A stretch of DNA of 64,000 nucleotides from assembly GCF_027912515.1 (NCBI RefSeq), contig NZ_CP115464.1, positions 1,798,001-1,862,000 on the forward strand, in the 5' to 3' direction. Both the position numbers and the translations under genes were made by a program. Each line of letters begins with the position of its first letter. The stretch's first letter is position 1. The notes under the pieces are model-generated. The model searched no databases. It saw nothing but the letters and a program-made list of their open reading frames with translations, and was not told the origin of the DNA. Source of the stretch: Brevundimonas sp. NIBR10. GTDB lineage: Bacteria; Pseudomonadota; Alphaproteobacteria; Caulobacterales; Caulobacteraceae. Of this stretch, positions 8,977-17,330 are shown one piece after another.

Positions 8977-9996
8977 ATGATCGAACGTAACTGGCAAGAG
9001 CTGATCCGTCCCGAGAAGCCGCAGATCGAACTCGGCTCCGACGCCCAGCGCAAGGCGCGCCTTGTCGCCGAGCCCCTCGAACGCGGTTTCGGCGTCACGC
9101 TCGGCAACGCGCTGCGTCGCGTGCTTCTGTCTTCGCTGCAAGGCGCCGCAGTGACCGCCATCCAGATCGACGGCGTCGTGCATGAATTCTCGTCGCTGGA
9201 AGGCGTGCGCGAGGACGTCGTCGACATCGTGCTGAACATCAAGCAACTGGCGCTGCGCATGCACGCCGAGGGCCCCAAGCGCATGACCCTGCGTGCCACC
9301 GGCCCCGGGCCCGTGACCGCCGGCCAGATCGACGTGCCCGCCGACATCGAGGTTCTGAACCCCGACCACGTGATCTGCACGCTGGACGACGGTGCCTCGG
9401 TGCGCATGGAACTGACCGTCCAGAACGGCAAGGGCTATGTCGCGTCGGAGCATAACCGCCCCGAGGACGCGCCGATCGGCCTGATCGCCGTCGATGCCCT
9501 GTATTCGCCGGTCAAGCGCGTCGCCTATCGCGTCGAGCCGACCCGTCAGGGCCAGTCGCTGGACTATGACAAGCTGGTGCTGGAAGTCGAAACCAACGGT
9601 GCCGTTAGCCCTGTGGACGCCGTGGCCTACGCCTCGCGCATCCTGCAGGACCAGCTTCAGATCTTCATCACCTTCGACGAGCCGAAGAAGGCCGTGGAAG
9701 CCGTGGACGGCAAGCCCGACCTGCCGTTCAACCCGGCCCTGCTCAAGAAGGTGGACGAACTGGAACTGTCGGTCCGCTCGGCCAACTGCCTGAAGAACGA
9801 CAACATCGTCTATATCGGCGACCTGATCCAGAAGACCGAGGGCGAAATGCTTCGCACCCCGAACTTCGGCCGCAAGTCGTTGAACGAGATCAAGGAAGTG
9901 CTGACCTCCATGGGTCTGTCGCTCGGCATGGACGTGCCGAACTGGCCCCCGGAAAACATCGAAGACCTGGCCAAGAAGTTCGACGACCAGATCTAG
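8977..9996 (+). CDS. rpoA: RNA polymerase subunit alpha
   Basis: Alpha subunit (339 residues) that nucleates RNA polymerase assembly and contacts promoter UP elements and activators. The N-terminal domain shows [28 protein letters not shown]; a linker follows around residue 235-250, and the C-terminal domain carries [31 protein letters not shown] with [14 protein letters not shown], the UP-element-binding helices. Length and domain order are normal. Preceded by AAGGGACACCC at the ATG. Confidence 0.98.
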   Translation: MIERNWQELIRPEKPQIELGSDAQRKARLVAEPLERGFGVTLGNALRRVLLSSLQGAAVTAIQIDGVVHEFSSLEGVREDVVDIVLNIKQLALRMHAEGPKRMTLRATGPGPVTAGQIDVPADIEVLNPDHVICTLDDGASVRMELTVQNGKGYVASEHNRPEDAPIGLIAVDALYSPVKRVAYRVEPTRQGQSLDYDKLVLEVETNGAVSPVDAVAYASRILQDQLQIFITFDEPKKAVEAVDGKPDLPFNPALLKKVDELELSVRSANCLKNDNIVYIGDLIQKTEGEMLRTPNFGRKSLNEIKEVLTSMGLSLGMDVPNWPPENIEDLAKKFDDQI

Positions 9997-10104
9997 TTTC
10001 AACCCTCCGCCCGTCTCCGTTCTGGAGAATGTCGGGGCGGTTAGAATGAATGCGGTTCAGGGTCCTGTGAGAGGGAAACCGGAGCCGGAGTAGGAGAGAC
10101 CCCG

Positions 10105-10521
10105 ATGCGCCACGGCGCCGCCCACCGCAAACTCGGCCGCACGGCCAGCCACCGCACTGCCATGTTCGCGAACATGGCCGCGTCGCTGATCAAGCACGAG
10201 CAGATCACCACGACCCTGCCCAAGGCCAAGGAGCTGCGCCCCTTTGTCGAGAAGCTGGTCACGCTCGGCAAGAAGGGCGACCTTCATGCGCGTCGTCAGG
10301 CCATCAGCCACGTCCGTGACGTGACCCAGGTCGGCAAGTTGTTCGAGACGCTCGGCCCCCGCTACGCCGAACGCAACGGCGGCTATATCCGCATCATGAA
10401 GGCCGGCTTCCGCCACGGCGACAACGCCCCGATGGCCGTCATCGAGTTCGTCGACCGCGACGTCGACGCCAAGGGCCTGGACTCGGGCCCGGTCTACACG
10501 GCCGACGCCGACGAAGAATAG
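10105..10521 (+). CDS. rplQ: 50S ribosomal protein L17
   Basis: Ribosomal protein L17 (138 residues), at the tunnel exit of the large subunit. It starts [37 protein letters not shown], the diagnostic L17 N-terminus, and continues [21 protein letters not shown]. The C-terminus is slightly extended and acidic ([13 protein letters not shown]). Last gene of the alpha operon; an intrinsic terminator begins 31 bases downstream. Confidence 0.97.
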   Translation: MRHGAAHRKLGRTASHRTAMFANMAASLIKHEQITTTLPKAKELRPFVEKLVTLGKKGDLHARRQAISHVRDVTQVGKLFETLGPRYAERNGGYIRIMKAGFRHGDNAPMAVIEFVDRDVDAKGLDSGPVYTADADEE

Positions 10522-10551
10522 GGTTCAGCCTTCCAAGGCTGGACATCGAAA

Positions 10552-10582
10552 GGGCGGCCCGAGCGATCGGGCCGCCCTTTTT
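10552..10582 (+). terminator. Intrinsic terminator of the alpha operon
   Basis: A perfect 11-bp GC-rich stem (10552-10562 with 10567-10577), a GCGA tetraloop, and a run of five T at 10578-10582. It is the clearest rho-independent terminator in the window and closes the rpsM-rplQ transcript. Confidence 0.95.
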
Positions 10583-10616
10583 GGTTTGGGAGACAGCTCG
10601 AAGAGCGGTCCGGTTG

Positions 10617-10856
10617 TCAGCCCGACACGTAGCGCGGGTTAGCCTGCGCGCATTGTGGGTACGCTATGTCATATAGCCAGCCTTCATCTCGGCAGACGTA
10701 GCACTGCCCGCCCGGGCCTCGTCTGACTTGTACGTCTCCAACGATGGAGCTCGCCAAGCGCTCGCATTTTCGCTCGCGGGCGATGACCCAGCCTCCAATG
10801 GCCAAGCTAGCGATACCCACGACGATGACTGGCACGGCGACTCGCTTGGACTTCAC
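10617..10856 (-). CDS. Small single-pass membrane protein, unknown
   Basis: A 79-residue product: one hydrophobic segment (VAVPVIVVGIASLAIGGWVI, residues 7-26) followed by a soluble tail with four cysteines (in KCERL, QCYVC and QC), likely periplasmic. The start is GTG at 10856, preceded by AGAGG at good spacing. Base composition looks lower in G+C than the flanking genes, so it may be a recent arrival. I do not recognise the family; it could also be a chance frame. The gene is convergent with rplQ. Confidence 0.5.
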   Translation of the reverse strand: MKSKRVAVPVIVVGIASLAIGGWVIARERKCERLASSIVGDVQVRRGPGGQCYVCRDEGWLYDIAYPQCAQANPRYVSG

Positions 10857-10903
10857 TATTTCGGCCTCTTCTTAAGGGACCCAGCACCGGGTCGCAGATG
10901 GCG

Positions 10904-11770
10904 CTACTCCTTCGACAGGTCCTGGGTGCGGAACCAGGCGATGGCGCCGGCGAGCGGGATGAGGGTCCAGAGGGCGAGGCTGGTCAGGGCCTTGAGGATC
11001 AGGGCGTTGGCGGCGGGGTTCTCCGCGCCCTGCTGGATCGCGGCCTTGAGCGACTCGAAGGCGAGGCCGGGCAGCAGGAGGTGGGGAAGCCAGTCCTGGG
11101 GGTTCCAGCCGAGCAGGGCCAGGCCGGGGCCGCCGAACAGGGACTGGGCAAAACCCACGACCCAGGGCACGAACAGGGCAGCCAGCAGCGACCGTGTCAG
11201 GGTGGCGGTCAACAGGGCCAGCATGGCGTACTGGACGATCCGGACCCAGGACAACAGCAGCAGCAGGATGAACTGGCCGAGACCGGCGGCGTCCATGTCG
11301 AAGCCGAGGGGGCGGGCGAAGATCACGGCCTGGGACACCGAGTGCAGCAGGCTGGCCAGCAGGAAGGCGATCATGCCGGACAGGGCCAGCAGCTTGAACA
11401 CCACCACCTTGCCGAGGATCAGGTTGGTGCGGCTGTTGCGGGCGCTGATCAGCCGCCAGGTTTCCCAGCGGTAGTCGCCCGCGTACAGGGTCGCCGCCCC
11501 GATCAGCATGAAGACCAGGATGGCCCCGTTGGCCCCCATGCCGGCACCGGTCATAAGGCCGTCGGCCAGGTTGACGGGCTGCTGGCCCATCCGCTCGGCG
11601 ATGCCGGGCGGCAGCTCGGGCACCTTGGACTTGGTGATGACGTGGTAGGCGATGCCGCCGAGGAAGAAGAGGATCGGGACGAACAGCACGCTCCAGAACA
11701 CGGTCATCCGGTTCCGGGTCAGGCGGTAGGCCTCGGAGAAGATGGAGTCGAACAGCAGGGTCGGGTTCAT
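10904..11770 (-). CDS. ABC transporter permease, ABC-2 type
   Basis: Membrane subunit of 288 residues with about six hydrophobic segments, e.g. VFWSVLFVPILFFLGGIAYHVI (first), GANGAILVFMLIGAATLYAG and FILLLLLSWVRIVQYAMLALLTATL, and no periplasmic binding partner nearby; this is the ABC-2 exporter pattern. Its ATG (11768-11770) overlaps the stop of the upstream ATPase gene by one base (TGATG), so the two are coupled and almost certainly form one transporter. Substrate unknown. Confidence 0.85.
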   Translation of the reverse strand: MNPTLLFDSIFSEAYRLTRNRMTVFWSVLFVPILFFLGGIAYHVITKSKVPELPPGIAERMGQQPVNLADGLMTGAGMGANGAILVFMLIGAATLYAGDYRWETWRLISARNSRTNLILGKVVVFKLLALSGMIAFLLASLLHSVSQAVIFARPLGFDMDAAGLGQFILLLLLSWVRIVQYAMLALLTATLTRSLLAALFVPWVVGFAQSLFGGPGLALLGWNPQDWLPHLLLPGLAFESLKAAIQQGAENPAANALILKALTSLALWTLIPLAGAIAWFRTQDLSKE

Positions 11771-12705
11771 CAGACGGCCTCCGCCTGGATGGCTTCGGGC
11801 GTCTGGACGCTGCCGGTCTCGGTCATGAATACGCTTTCCAGGTCGGCGCCGACCCAGCGGGCCTCGTCGATGTCGACGCCCTGTTCGATCAGGGCGCGCA
11901 GCAGGGCAGGGCCCTCGGCACGGGGGATGGCAGCCAGGACGGCGGAGCCTTCCAGCGTCCCCTTGTCGCCGAGCACGCCCATGATCTGGGCCAGGGGGGT
12001 GCCGGACAGGCGCAGGCGTTCGCCGCCGGCGGTCAGGTCCTTGACCAGACCCTCGCGGACCAGGGCACCCTTGTTCATGATGGCCACGCGGTCGCAGACG
12101 CGCTGGACCTCGAGCAACTGGTGGCTGGCCAGGACGACGGTGATGCCGTCCTTGTCGGCCAGGGAGCGGATAAGGGCCCGCATCTCCTGAATGCCGGGGG
12201 GATCCATGCCGCTGGTGGGCTCATCCAGGATGACCAGTTCCGGCTCGGTGATCAGGGCGATGGCGACGCCGAGGCGTTGCAGCATCCCTACCGAGAAGCC
12301 GCGCACCCGACGGTCGGCGGCGGCGGTCAGGCCTACGCGATCCAGCCAGCCGGCGACCCGGGCGGGGTCGGCCTTGAGCCCGTGGGCCGTCGACAGCCAG
12401 ACCAGCACCTGACGCGCGGTCAGATAGGGCGGAAACCGGGGCGTCTCGATCATCGAGCCCATGCGGCGGCTGGCCGCGACGTCGCCGCCCCCACCCATGT
12501 GGACGGTGCCGCCCATGACCAGGGCCTGGCCCTCGGTCGGCTTGATCAGGCCCAGCAGGATGCGGAACAGGGTCGACTTGCCCGCCCCGTTGGGACCGAG
12601 GACGCCATAGACCCCGCCGCGCGGGATGGTCAGGCTGAGCCCGTCAAGGGCACGGACCGAACCATAGGTCTTGGTCAGGTTGCGGGTCTGGATCACATCG
12701 CTCAT
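11770..12705 (-). CDS. ABC transporter ATP-binding protein
   Basis: ATPase subunit, 311 residues. Walker A GPNGAGKST (about residues 38-46), Q-loop region around MIETPRFPPYL, a degenerate signature FSVGMLQRLGVA, Walker B ELVILDEPTSGMDP, and switch histidine VVLASHQL. The Walker B-D-loop and GMDP spacing match the CcmA/NatA exporter group. The C-terminal 90 residues form the accessory domain common in that group. First gene of a two-gene operon with the permease; the start ATG 12705 follows directly on CGCGCC without a strong Shine-Dalgarno. Confidence 0.9.
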   Translation of the reverse strand: MSDVIQTRNLTKTYGSVRALDGLSLTIPRGGVYGVLGPNGAGKSTLFRILLGLIKPTEGQALVMGGTVHMGGGGDVAASRRMGSMIETPRFPPYLTARQVLVWLSTAHGLKADPARVAGWLDRVGLTAAADRRVRGFSVGMLQRLGVAIALITEPELVILDEPTSGMDPPGIQEMRALIRSLADKDGITVVLASHQLLEVQRVCDRVAIMNKGALVREGLVKDLTAGGERLRLSGTPLAQIMGVLGDKGTLEGSAVLAAIPRAEGPALLRALIEQGVDIDEARWVGADLESVFMTETGSVQTPEAIQAEAV

Positions 12706-12752
12706 GGCGCGAGAGTGGCGCGACCGGGGCGGCGGGGCAAGCCGCCTGCGAA

Positions 12753-13154
12753 TTAAGGTTCTGCAACGTCGCCGAAGGGTGGGCGCGGGGTCGGCATGCC
12801 GAAGGCGATGAGGTCGCCGTCGGGGGCCAGGACGATCAGCTCGCGCTGGCCATAGGCCTTGTCGGCCGGGCCGTGGACGTCGCCGGGCGGCAACCCGTCG
12901 AGCCGGGGCTTCAGCTCAGCGTACAGAACGTCCACGTCGCGGACATCGATGTAGTAGCGGAAGGTGCGCTCGGGTGGCCCGTGACGCGGACAGTCCCGTT
13001 CCAGCAGGCGGAAGGCCGCGCCTTCGCGACGGATGTAGGCATAGCCGGCCTCGCGGTAGGGGATCTGGAAGCCCAGGACATCGACGAAGAAGGCCAGGGC
13101 GGCCTCGATGTCATCCACGTGCATGAAGGGGGTGGCCTGGAGGATGTTGGACAT
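12753..13154 (-). CDS. VOC-fold (glyoxalase/bleomycin-resistance) protein
   Basis: Cytoplasmic protein of 133 residues with two beta-alpha-beta-beta-beta halves: ATPFMHVDDIEAALAFFVDVLGFQI opens the first and FRYYIDVRDVDVLYAEL the second; GQRELIVLAPDGDLIAFGMP carries the C-terminal conserved strand with an E-L-x-V-x-D-P-like pattern. VOC proteins include glyoxalases, dioxygenases and drug-binding resistance proteins; the substrate cannot be told. ATG 13154 has a GGGAG leader at good spacing; a longer upstream frame lacks this. It is divergent from the phosphodiesterase gene. Confidence 0.85.
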   Translation of the reverse strand: MSNILQATPFMHVDDIEAALAFFVDVLGFQIPYREAGYAYIRREGAAFRLLERDCPRHGPPERTFRYYIDVRDVDVLYAELKPRLDGLPPGDVHGPADKAYGQRELIVLAPDGDLIAFGMPTPRPPFGDVAEP

Positions 13155-13272
13155 GACCGCGTCTCCCGTTGCCGGCTTCCTATCATCCGGGCTTCCACGG
13201 CGTCGAGGAGCGCCGGTCGTCGTGACGGCGTCGCGGAAGGGGGCTAGGCATGCAGAGACCCCGGAGATGACC

Positions 13273-14526
13273 ATGGCACCTAGACTGATCCTGTTCCTGC
13301 TGGCCCTGACGGTGTCGGGGTGCGCGAGTTGGCCGGCGGGGTTCGGGGGGAGCGGCAAGGCCGAGCGGCCGATCGTTGTGCTGGTCTCCATCGACGGGTT
13401 CCGGGCCGACTATATCGAGCGGGGGGCGACGCCGACCCTGTCGCGGTGGGCGAGAGCGGGGGCCTCCGGGTCGATGCAGCCCTCGTTCCCGACCAAGACC
13501 TTTCCCAACCACTATACGCTGGTCACAGGGTTGCGACCTGACCACCACGGGATCGTCAACAACACCATGGTGGACCCCACCATCCCCGGCGTGACCTTCA
13601 GCCTGAGGAACGCCGAGGCGGTGACGGACCGGCGCTGGTGGGACGATGGGGAGCCGATCTGGGTGACGGCGCAGAAGGCGGGCCTGACCTCGGCAGCAAT
13701 GTTTTGGCCCGGGTCGGAGGCGGATGTGCGGGGGGTGAGGCCCAGCCTGTACGCCAAGTTCGATCAGGCCATGCCGGGCGATGCGCGGGTGGACCAGTTG
13801 CTGGCCTGGATGGACCTGCCTGAAGACGGTGGGCCCGGAGCGGATCGGCCCGACATCGCGACCCTGTATTTCGACATCGTGGATACGGCCGGGCACGAGC
13901 ACGGGCCGGATGCGCCCGAGGTGGCGACGGCCCTGGCCTCGGTCGATCAGTCGCTGGCGCGGCTGGAGGCGGGGCTGCGGGCGCGGGGGCTGTGGCAGCG
14001 GGTGGTGGTCATCGTGGTGTCGGACCACGGGATGGCGGCGACCTCGCCCGAGCGGGTGGCGCGGCTGGGGCCGCTGGCCTCGTCGGCGGAGGCGGCCTTC
14101 GTCCAGTACGGCGGAGCGATCGCCTCGATCGAACCCCTGCCCGGCCATGAGGCGGCGGTGGCGGCCGAGGTGACGGGGCCGCACCAGCACATGACCTGCT
14201 GGAAGAAGGCCGAGATCCCGGCGCGGTTCGCCTTCGGCACGCACCGGCGGGTGCCCAGCCTGTTCTGCGTCGCCGAGCCCGGCTGGGCCATCCTGAAGGC
14301 CGACCAGACCTTCCGGGGGGAGGGCGGCGGGGACCACGGATACGACAATGCAGCGCCGGAGATGCAGGCCATCTTCGTGGCCCATGGGCCGGGGGTGCGG
14401 CGGGGCGCCCGGATCGAGGGGCTGCAGAACGTGGATGTTCACGGCCTGATGGGCCGGCTGCTGGGGATCGAGGTGCCGGCCGACGACGGCGATCCGGCGA
14501 GGGCGGCGGGGATTCTGAAGGACTGA
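13273..14526 (+). CDS. Lipoprotein nucleotide pyrophosphatase/phosphodiesterase (ENPP-like)
   Basis: Predicted periplasmic or outer-membrane-anchored hydrolase of 417 residues in the alkaline-phosphatase superfamily. A short lipoprotein signal ends at the lipobox VSGC (C17). The catalytic core has VLVSIDGFRADYI (metal D41), the ENPP nucleophile motif FPTKTFPNHYTLVTG (T76), FDIVDTAGHEHGP and VVSDHGM for the metal sites. Likely splits nucleotide diphosphate or phosphodiester bonds. ATG 13273 is placed six bases after GGAG; ATG 13267 (two residues longer) abuts it. Intergenic repeats follow. Confidence 0.88.
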   Translation: MAPRLILFLLALTVSGCASWPAGFGGSGKAERPIVVLVSIDGFRADYIERGATPTLSRWARAGASGSMQPSFPTKTFPNHYTLVTGLRPDHHGIVNNTMVDPTIPGVTFSLRNAEAVTDRRWWDDGEPIWVTAQKAGLTSAAMFWPGSEADVRGVRPSLYAKFDQAMPGDARVDQLLAWMDLPEDGGPGADRPDIATLYFDIVDTAGHEHGPDAPEVATALASVDQSLARLEAGLRARGLWQRVVVIVVSDHGMAATSPERVARLGPLASSAEAAFVQYGGAIASIEPLPGHEAAVAAEVTGPHQHMTCWKKAEIPARFAFGTHRRVPSLFCVAEPGWAILKADQTFRGEGGGDHGYDNAAPEMQAIFVAHGPGVRRGARIEGLQNVDVHGLMGRLLGIEVPADDGDPARAAGILKD

Positions 14527-14549
14527 AGCCGGGGATCGCCGCCGAAAAG

Positions 14550-14576
14550 GGTCTGAAAGGTCTGAATGGTCTAAAA
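14550..14576. repeat. Three tandem 9-bp units
   Basis: GGTCTGAAA, GGTCTGAAT and GGTCTAAAA follow each other without gaps, 24 bases after the phosphodiesterase stop. The adjoining sequence up to 14600 is AT-richer than its surroundings. No gene uses this frame. Confidence 0.7.
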
Positions 14577-14600
14577 ATGTAATGCACACCTTACATCCTG

Positions 14601-14664
14601 AGGGAGTCCGGACTCAAATTTAGAGTCCGAAGAGTCCGAAGAGTCCGTTGAGTCCGGACTCCCT
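14601..14664. repeat. 17-bp perfect inverted repeat enclosing tandem 9-mers
   Basis: Arms AGGGAGTCCGGACTCAA (14601-14617) and its exact reverse complement (14648-14664) enclose a 30-base loop. Four 9-bp units occupy 14622-14657: AGAGTCCGA twice, AGAGTCCGT, then TGAGTCCGG, which runs into the right arm. The structure can form a large stem-loop on either strand and could stop transcription from the phosphodiesterase gene, although no T-run follows. Confidence 0.8.
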
Positions 14665-14756
14665 TCGATTTCGGCAGGCCGGGCGAATGTCAAAGACCGG
14701 GGCGAACCGGCATCCTACCACGACACCGAGGGGCGCCAGGTCGAAGGCCTCGAGAT

Positions 14757-14796
14757 TTCGGCAATCCCTTGCAGGGCAAGGGATTGGGTCGCCGAA
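14757..14796. repeat. Nested inverted repeat (cruciform-like)
   Basis: Inner arms AATCCCTTGC (14763-14772) and GCAAGGGATT (14776-14785) enclose a 3-base loop; outer arms TTCGGC (14757-14762) and GCCGAA (14791-14796) extend it. With the two preceding repeats it fills much of the 411-base gap 14527-14937. The rest of the gap (14800-14937) holds no recognisable gene and should contain the promoter of the next gene. Confidence 0.7.
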
Positions 14797-14937
14797 GTTT
14801 GATAACCGGGACTGATCGCGACCGCGCCCCTTTCCCGCGGGGAGAGGATTCAGGAGGCCGAAGCTGGACAGGGATGGACGGACCAGCCCGGCGTCGGGAT
14901 ATAGATCGACAGGACTTCTTGGCGAGGCGAACAAGCG

Positions 14938-17181
14938 ATGCCGGTGAGCACGATCCAACTTCGCGATAGCGATCATTTCGTCACCTATACGAACGCGCAA
15001 GGCAGCTTGGTCACCGCGCCGCGCGATCTGATCCTCAGCACCTATGCCCCCGCGACGCCCGGACGGTATCCGGTGATCGTCTACAGCCACGGGCACGGCG
15101 GAAGCGGGACGGCCGGGTCCGGGTCGGGGATCACGGCCCAGGCCCTGGCCGATCTGGGCTATATCGTCATCGCCCCGACCCACCTGGACTCGAACGCGAT
15201 CTATCCCGCCACGATCACCCAGCAGTTCGGCCTGTTCAATCCGGTTTCGAGCCTGCATCGAACCGCCGACGTCCAGTTCGCCCTGGACCAGGTCGCCACC
15301 CTGGTCGCCGCCCTGCCGGGCTATTCGGCCGACGCCGCCCGACCGGTGGTGGCGGGTCACAGCCACGGAGCCTTTACCGCGGCCCTGATCGTCGGGGCCC
15401 AGTCCGAACTGCATGCGGCGGGTCTGGCCCCCAACAACCCGTACGGCATGACGAGCATCGCCGATCCGCGCTTCGCGGCCGCGATCCTGTTGTCGCCTCA
15501 GGGGGACGAAACCCCGTGGGGAGGATTGTCGCCGACATCCTGGGACGCAATCCGGGTTCCGCTGCTGGTGGTGACCGGAACCCTTGACGAGGAACTGGGT
15601 CTGGCCGGCTGGCAGGGTCGACTGGACCCCTTCGGCGAGAGCGATGTCGCGGGCGCTGCCGTCGTCTATCGCGACGCAACCCACGCCGATATCGGTGGCA
15701 ATACCACAATCCCCGGCATGACCGCGTCGATCGCAGGGTTTGCCGACCGCTTTCTGGACGGGTTCCTGGGGGGAGACGCGGCGGCGCTCGCGGCGTTTTC
15801 TACGGCGGCCAGCCTGATGAGCCTGGAGCAACGCCTGGCCCAGGCCTTTAGCCGGCCGGTCGTCGGATCGACCGGGACGGGGGTGATCGACGGCGGTGCC
15901 GGAGCCGACATCCTGGAGGGGTTGGCCACAGCCGACCGGATCACCGGCGGTGGCGGTGCGGACACCCTGAGCGGTGGGGCCGGGGCGGATGTGTTCCGTT
16001 ATCTGGCGACCTCGGATTCGACCGCATCGATCCAGGACACGATCACAGACTTCCAGACGGGTTCGGACCGGATCGACCTGTCGGCGCTGAGCCCGACGTC
16101 GATCAGCATCGCGCGACTGACCGGCGGCAGCGCCGTTTTTGCCCAGACCCCGGGCGGAGCCTTCCAGGTGTTCGTGCAGGGTTCGCCGCTGAACGTGACG
16201 GACATCGTCTATTCAGGCGGTTTCGGGGTCTATGTGATCGGGTCGGACAGCCCCGACGTCATCCAGGGCGGAGACAGGCCCGATCCCCTGGTCGGCCTCG
16301 GCGGGGATGACGTCATCACCGGTGGCGCGGGTGCCGACGCCATCTCGGGCGGGGCCGGACGGGATGTATTCCGCTATGTCGCCTGGGGCGATTCCAACCA
16401 GACGACCGGATACGATAATCTGTACGACTTCACCTGGGGTCAGGACAGGATCGACCTGACGCAGTTGAACGCGACCTCGATCAGCATCCTGAGGTCCGAC
16501 AACGGGTCCAGCTTCGTCTATGCGGAAACGGCGCAGGGCGTGTTCCTGACCACGGCTGCGGGTCTGTCGGTGCGGGGGGCCGATCTCATCTATGGGCCCA
16601 ATGGGGTCGGCGGATTCGGCATCTTCATGCTCGGCTCGAATTTCGGCGACGGCCTGACCGGCACGAGCCAGGCCGACTCGATCGTGGGGGGAGCCGGCAA
16701 CGACAACATCACAGGGGGCGGCGGTGCCGACGTCCTGTTCGGCAACGAAGGCGCGGACCTGTTCAACTATGAGTCCGCCTCGGATTCGACGGCTTCGGAA
16801 GCCGACACCATCTTCGACTTCGTTTCGGGCGCGGATACGATCGGTCTGTCGCGGATCCGTACCGGGGCAGCCGACAGCTTCGGCATCGCCTATCTGTCGG
16901 GCGGGTCGTATCTTTTCGTGGATCTGGGCGGTAACGGCACGAACGACATGGTGATCGGCCTGGCCAACACCACGCTGAGGGCCTCGGACATCATCTGGGG
17001 GACCGCTGCGATCGGCGAGGAGCCTGGAATCAAGGACGCGGGGCCAGAGGTGCTGCCGGTCGAGGAGGTGGGCGAGGTCTTCGGTATCGACCTGATGTCC
17101 GACCTGTCGCCGATGACAGGGCGGTGGATGCTGGACCTGGAAGGCGCACGCGGGTTCCACGGCCAGGACTGGTATCTGTAG
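14938..17181 (+). CDS. Alpha/beta hydrolase with C-terminal RTX calcium-binding repeats
   Basis: Probable secreted esterase or lipase, 747 residues. The N-terminal ~300 residues form an alpha/beta hydrolase of the PAF-acetylhydrolase/dienelactone type: YPVIVYSHGHGG (oxyanion region) and nucleophile elbow GHSHG (S142). Three RTX blocks follow at about residues 315-355, 442-478 and 572-610 (e.g. GGAGADILEG, GGAGADVF, GGAGNDNITGGGGADVLFG), each trailed by a beta-rich DFxxGxDxIDL module. There is no N-terminal signal peptide, consistent with type I secretion through the C-terminus; no type I transporter genes are nearby. ATG 14938 follows GAGGCGAACAAGCG. Confidence 0.85.
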   Translation: MPVSTIQLRDSDHFVTYTNAQGSLVTAPRDLILSTYAPATPGRYPVIVYSHGHGGSGTAGSGSGITAQALADLGYIVIAPTHLDSNAIYPATITQQFGLFNPVSSLHRTADVQFALDQVATLVAALPGYSADAARPVVAGHSHGAFTAALIVGAQSELHAAGLAPNNPYGMTSIADPRFAAAILLSPQGDETPWGGLSPTSWDAIRVPLLVVTGTLDEELGLAGWQGRLDPFGESDVAGAAVVYRDATHADIGGNTTIPGMTASIAGFADRFLDGFLGGDAAALAAFSTAASLMSLEQRLAQAFSRPVVGSTGTGVIDGGAGADILEGLATADRITGGGGADTLSGGAGADVFRYLATSDSTASIQDTITDFQTGSDRIDLSALSPTSISIARLTGGSAVFAQTPGGAFQVFVQGSPLNVTDIVYSGGFGVYVIGSDSPDVIQGGDRPDPLVGLGGDDVITGGAGADAISGGAGRDVFRYVAWGDSNQTTGYDNLYDFTWGQDRIDLTQLNATSISILRSDNGSSFVYAETAQGVFLTTAAGLSVRGADLIYGPNGVGGFGIFMLGSNFGDGLTGTSQADSIVGGAGNDNITGGGGADVLFGNEGADLFNYESASDSTASEADTIFDFVSGADTIGLSRIRTGAADSFGIAYLSGGSYLFVDLGGNGTNDMVIGLANTTLRASDIIWGTAAIGEEPGIKDAGPEVLPVEEVGEVFGIDLMSDLSPMTGRWMLDLEGARGFHGQDWYL

Positions 17182-17245
17182 CGACCCGCCGACGACGATC
17201 CGCGCGAGAGGTTCCCGCCGCCCGGCGTCCCGGGCAAAAGGCGAA

Positions 17246-17288
17246 ACGGCGGCCCGAAGGGGGCAATCCCCGGGCCGCCGTCATTTTA
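17246..17288. terminator. Terminator between convergent genes
   Basis: An 11-bp perfect GC-rich stem (17246-17256 with 17271-17281) followed by CATTTTAT. It sits between the RTX hydrolase (ending 17181) and the convergent TonB-dependent receptor gene (ending 17331), so it mainly serves the forward transcript. Confidence 0.8.
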
Positions 17289-17330
17289 TCCGGCGTCTCT
17301 CCAAACGCCGGAATCCGCGTCAGGTCGGGG

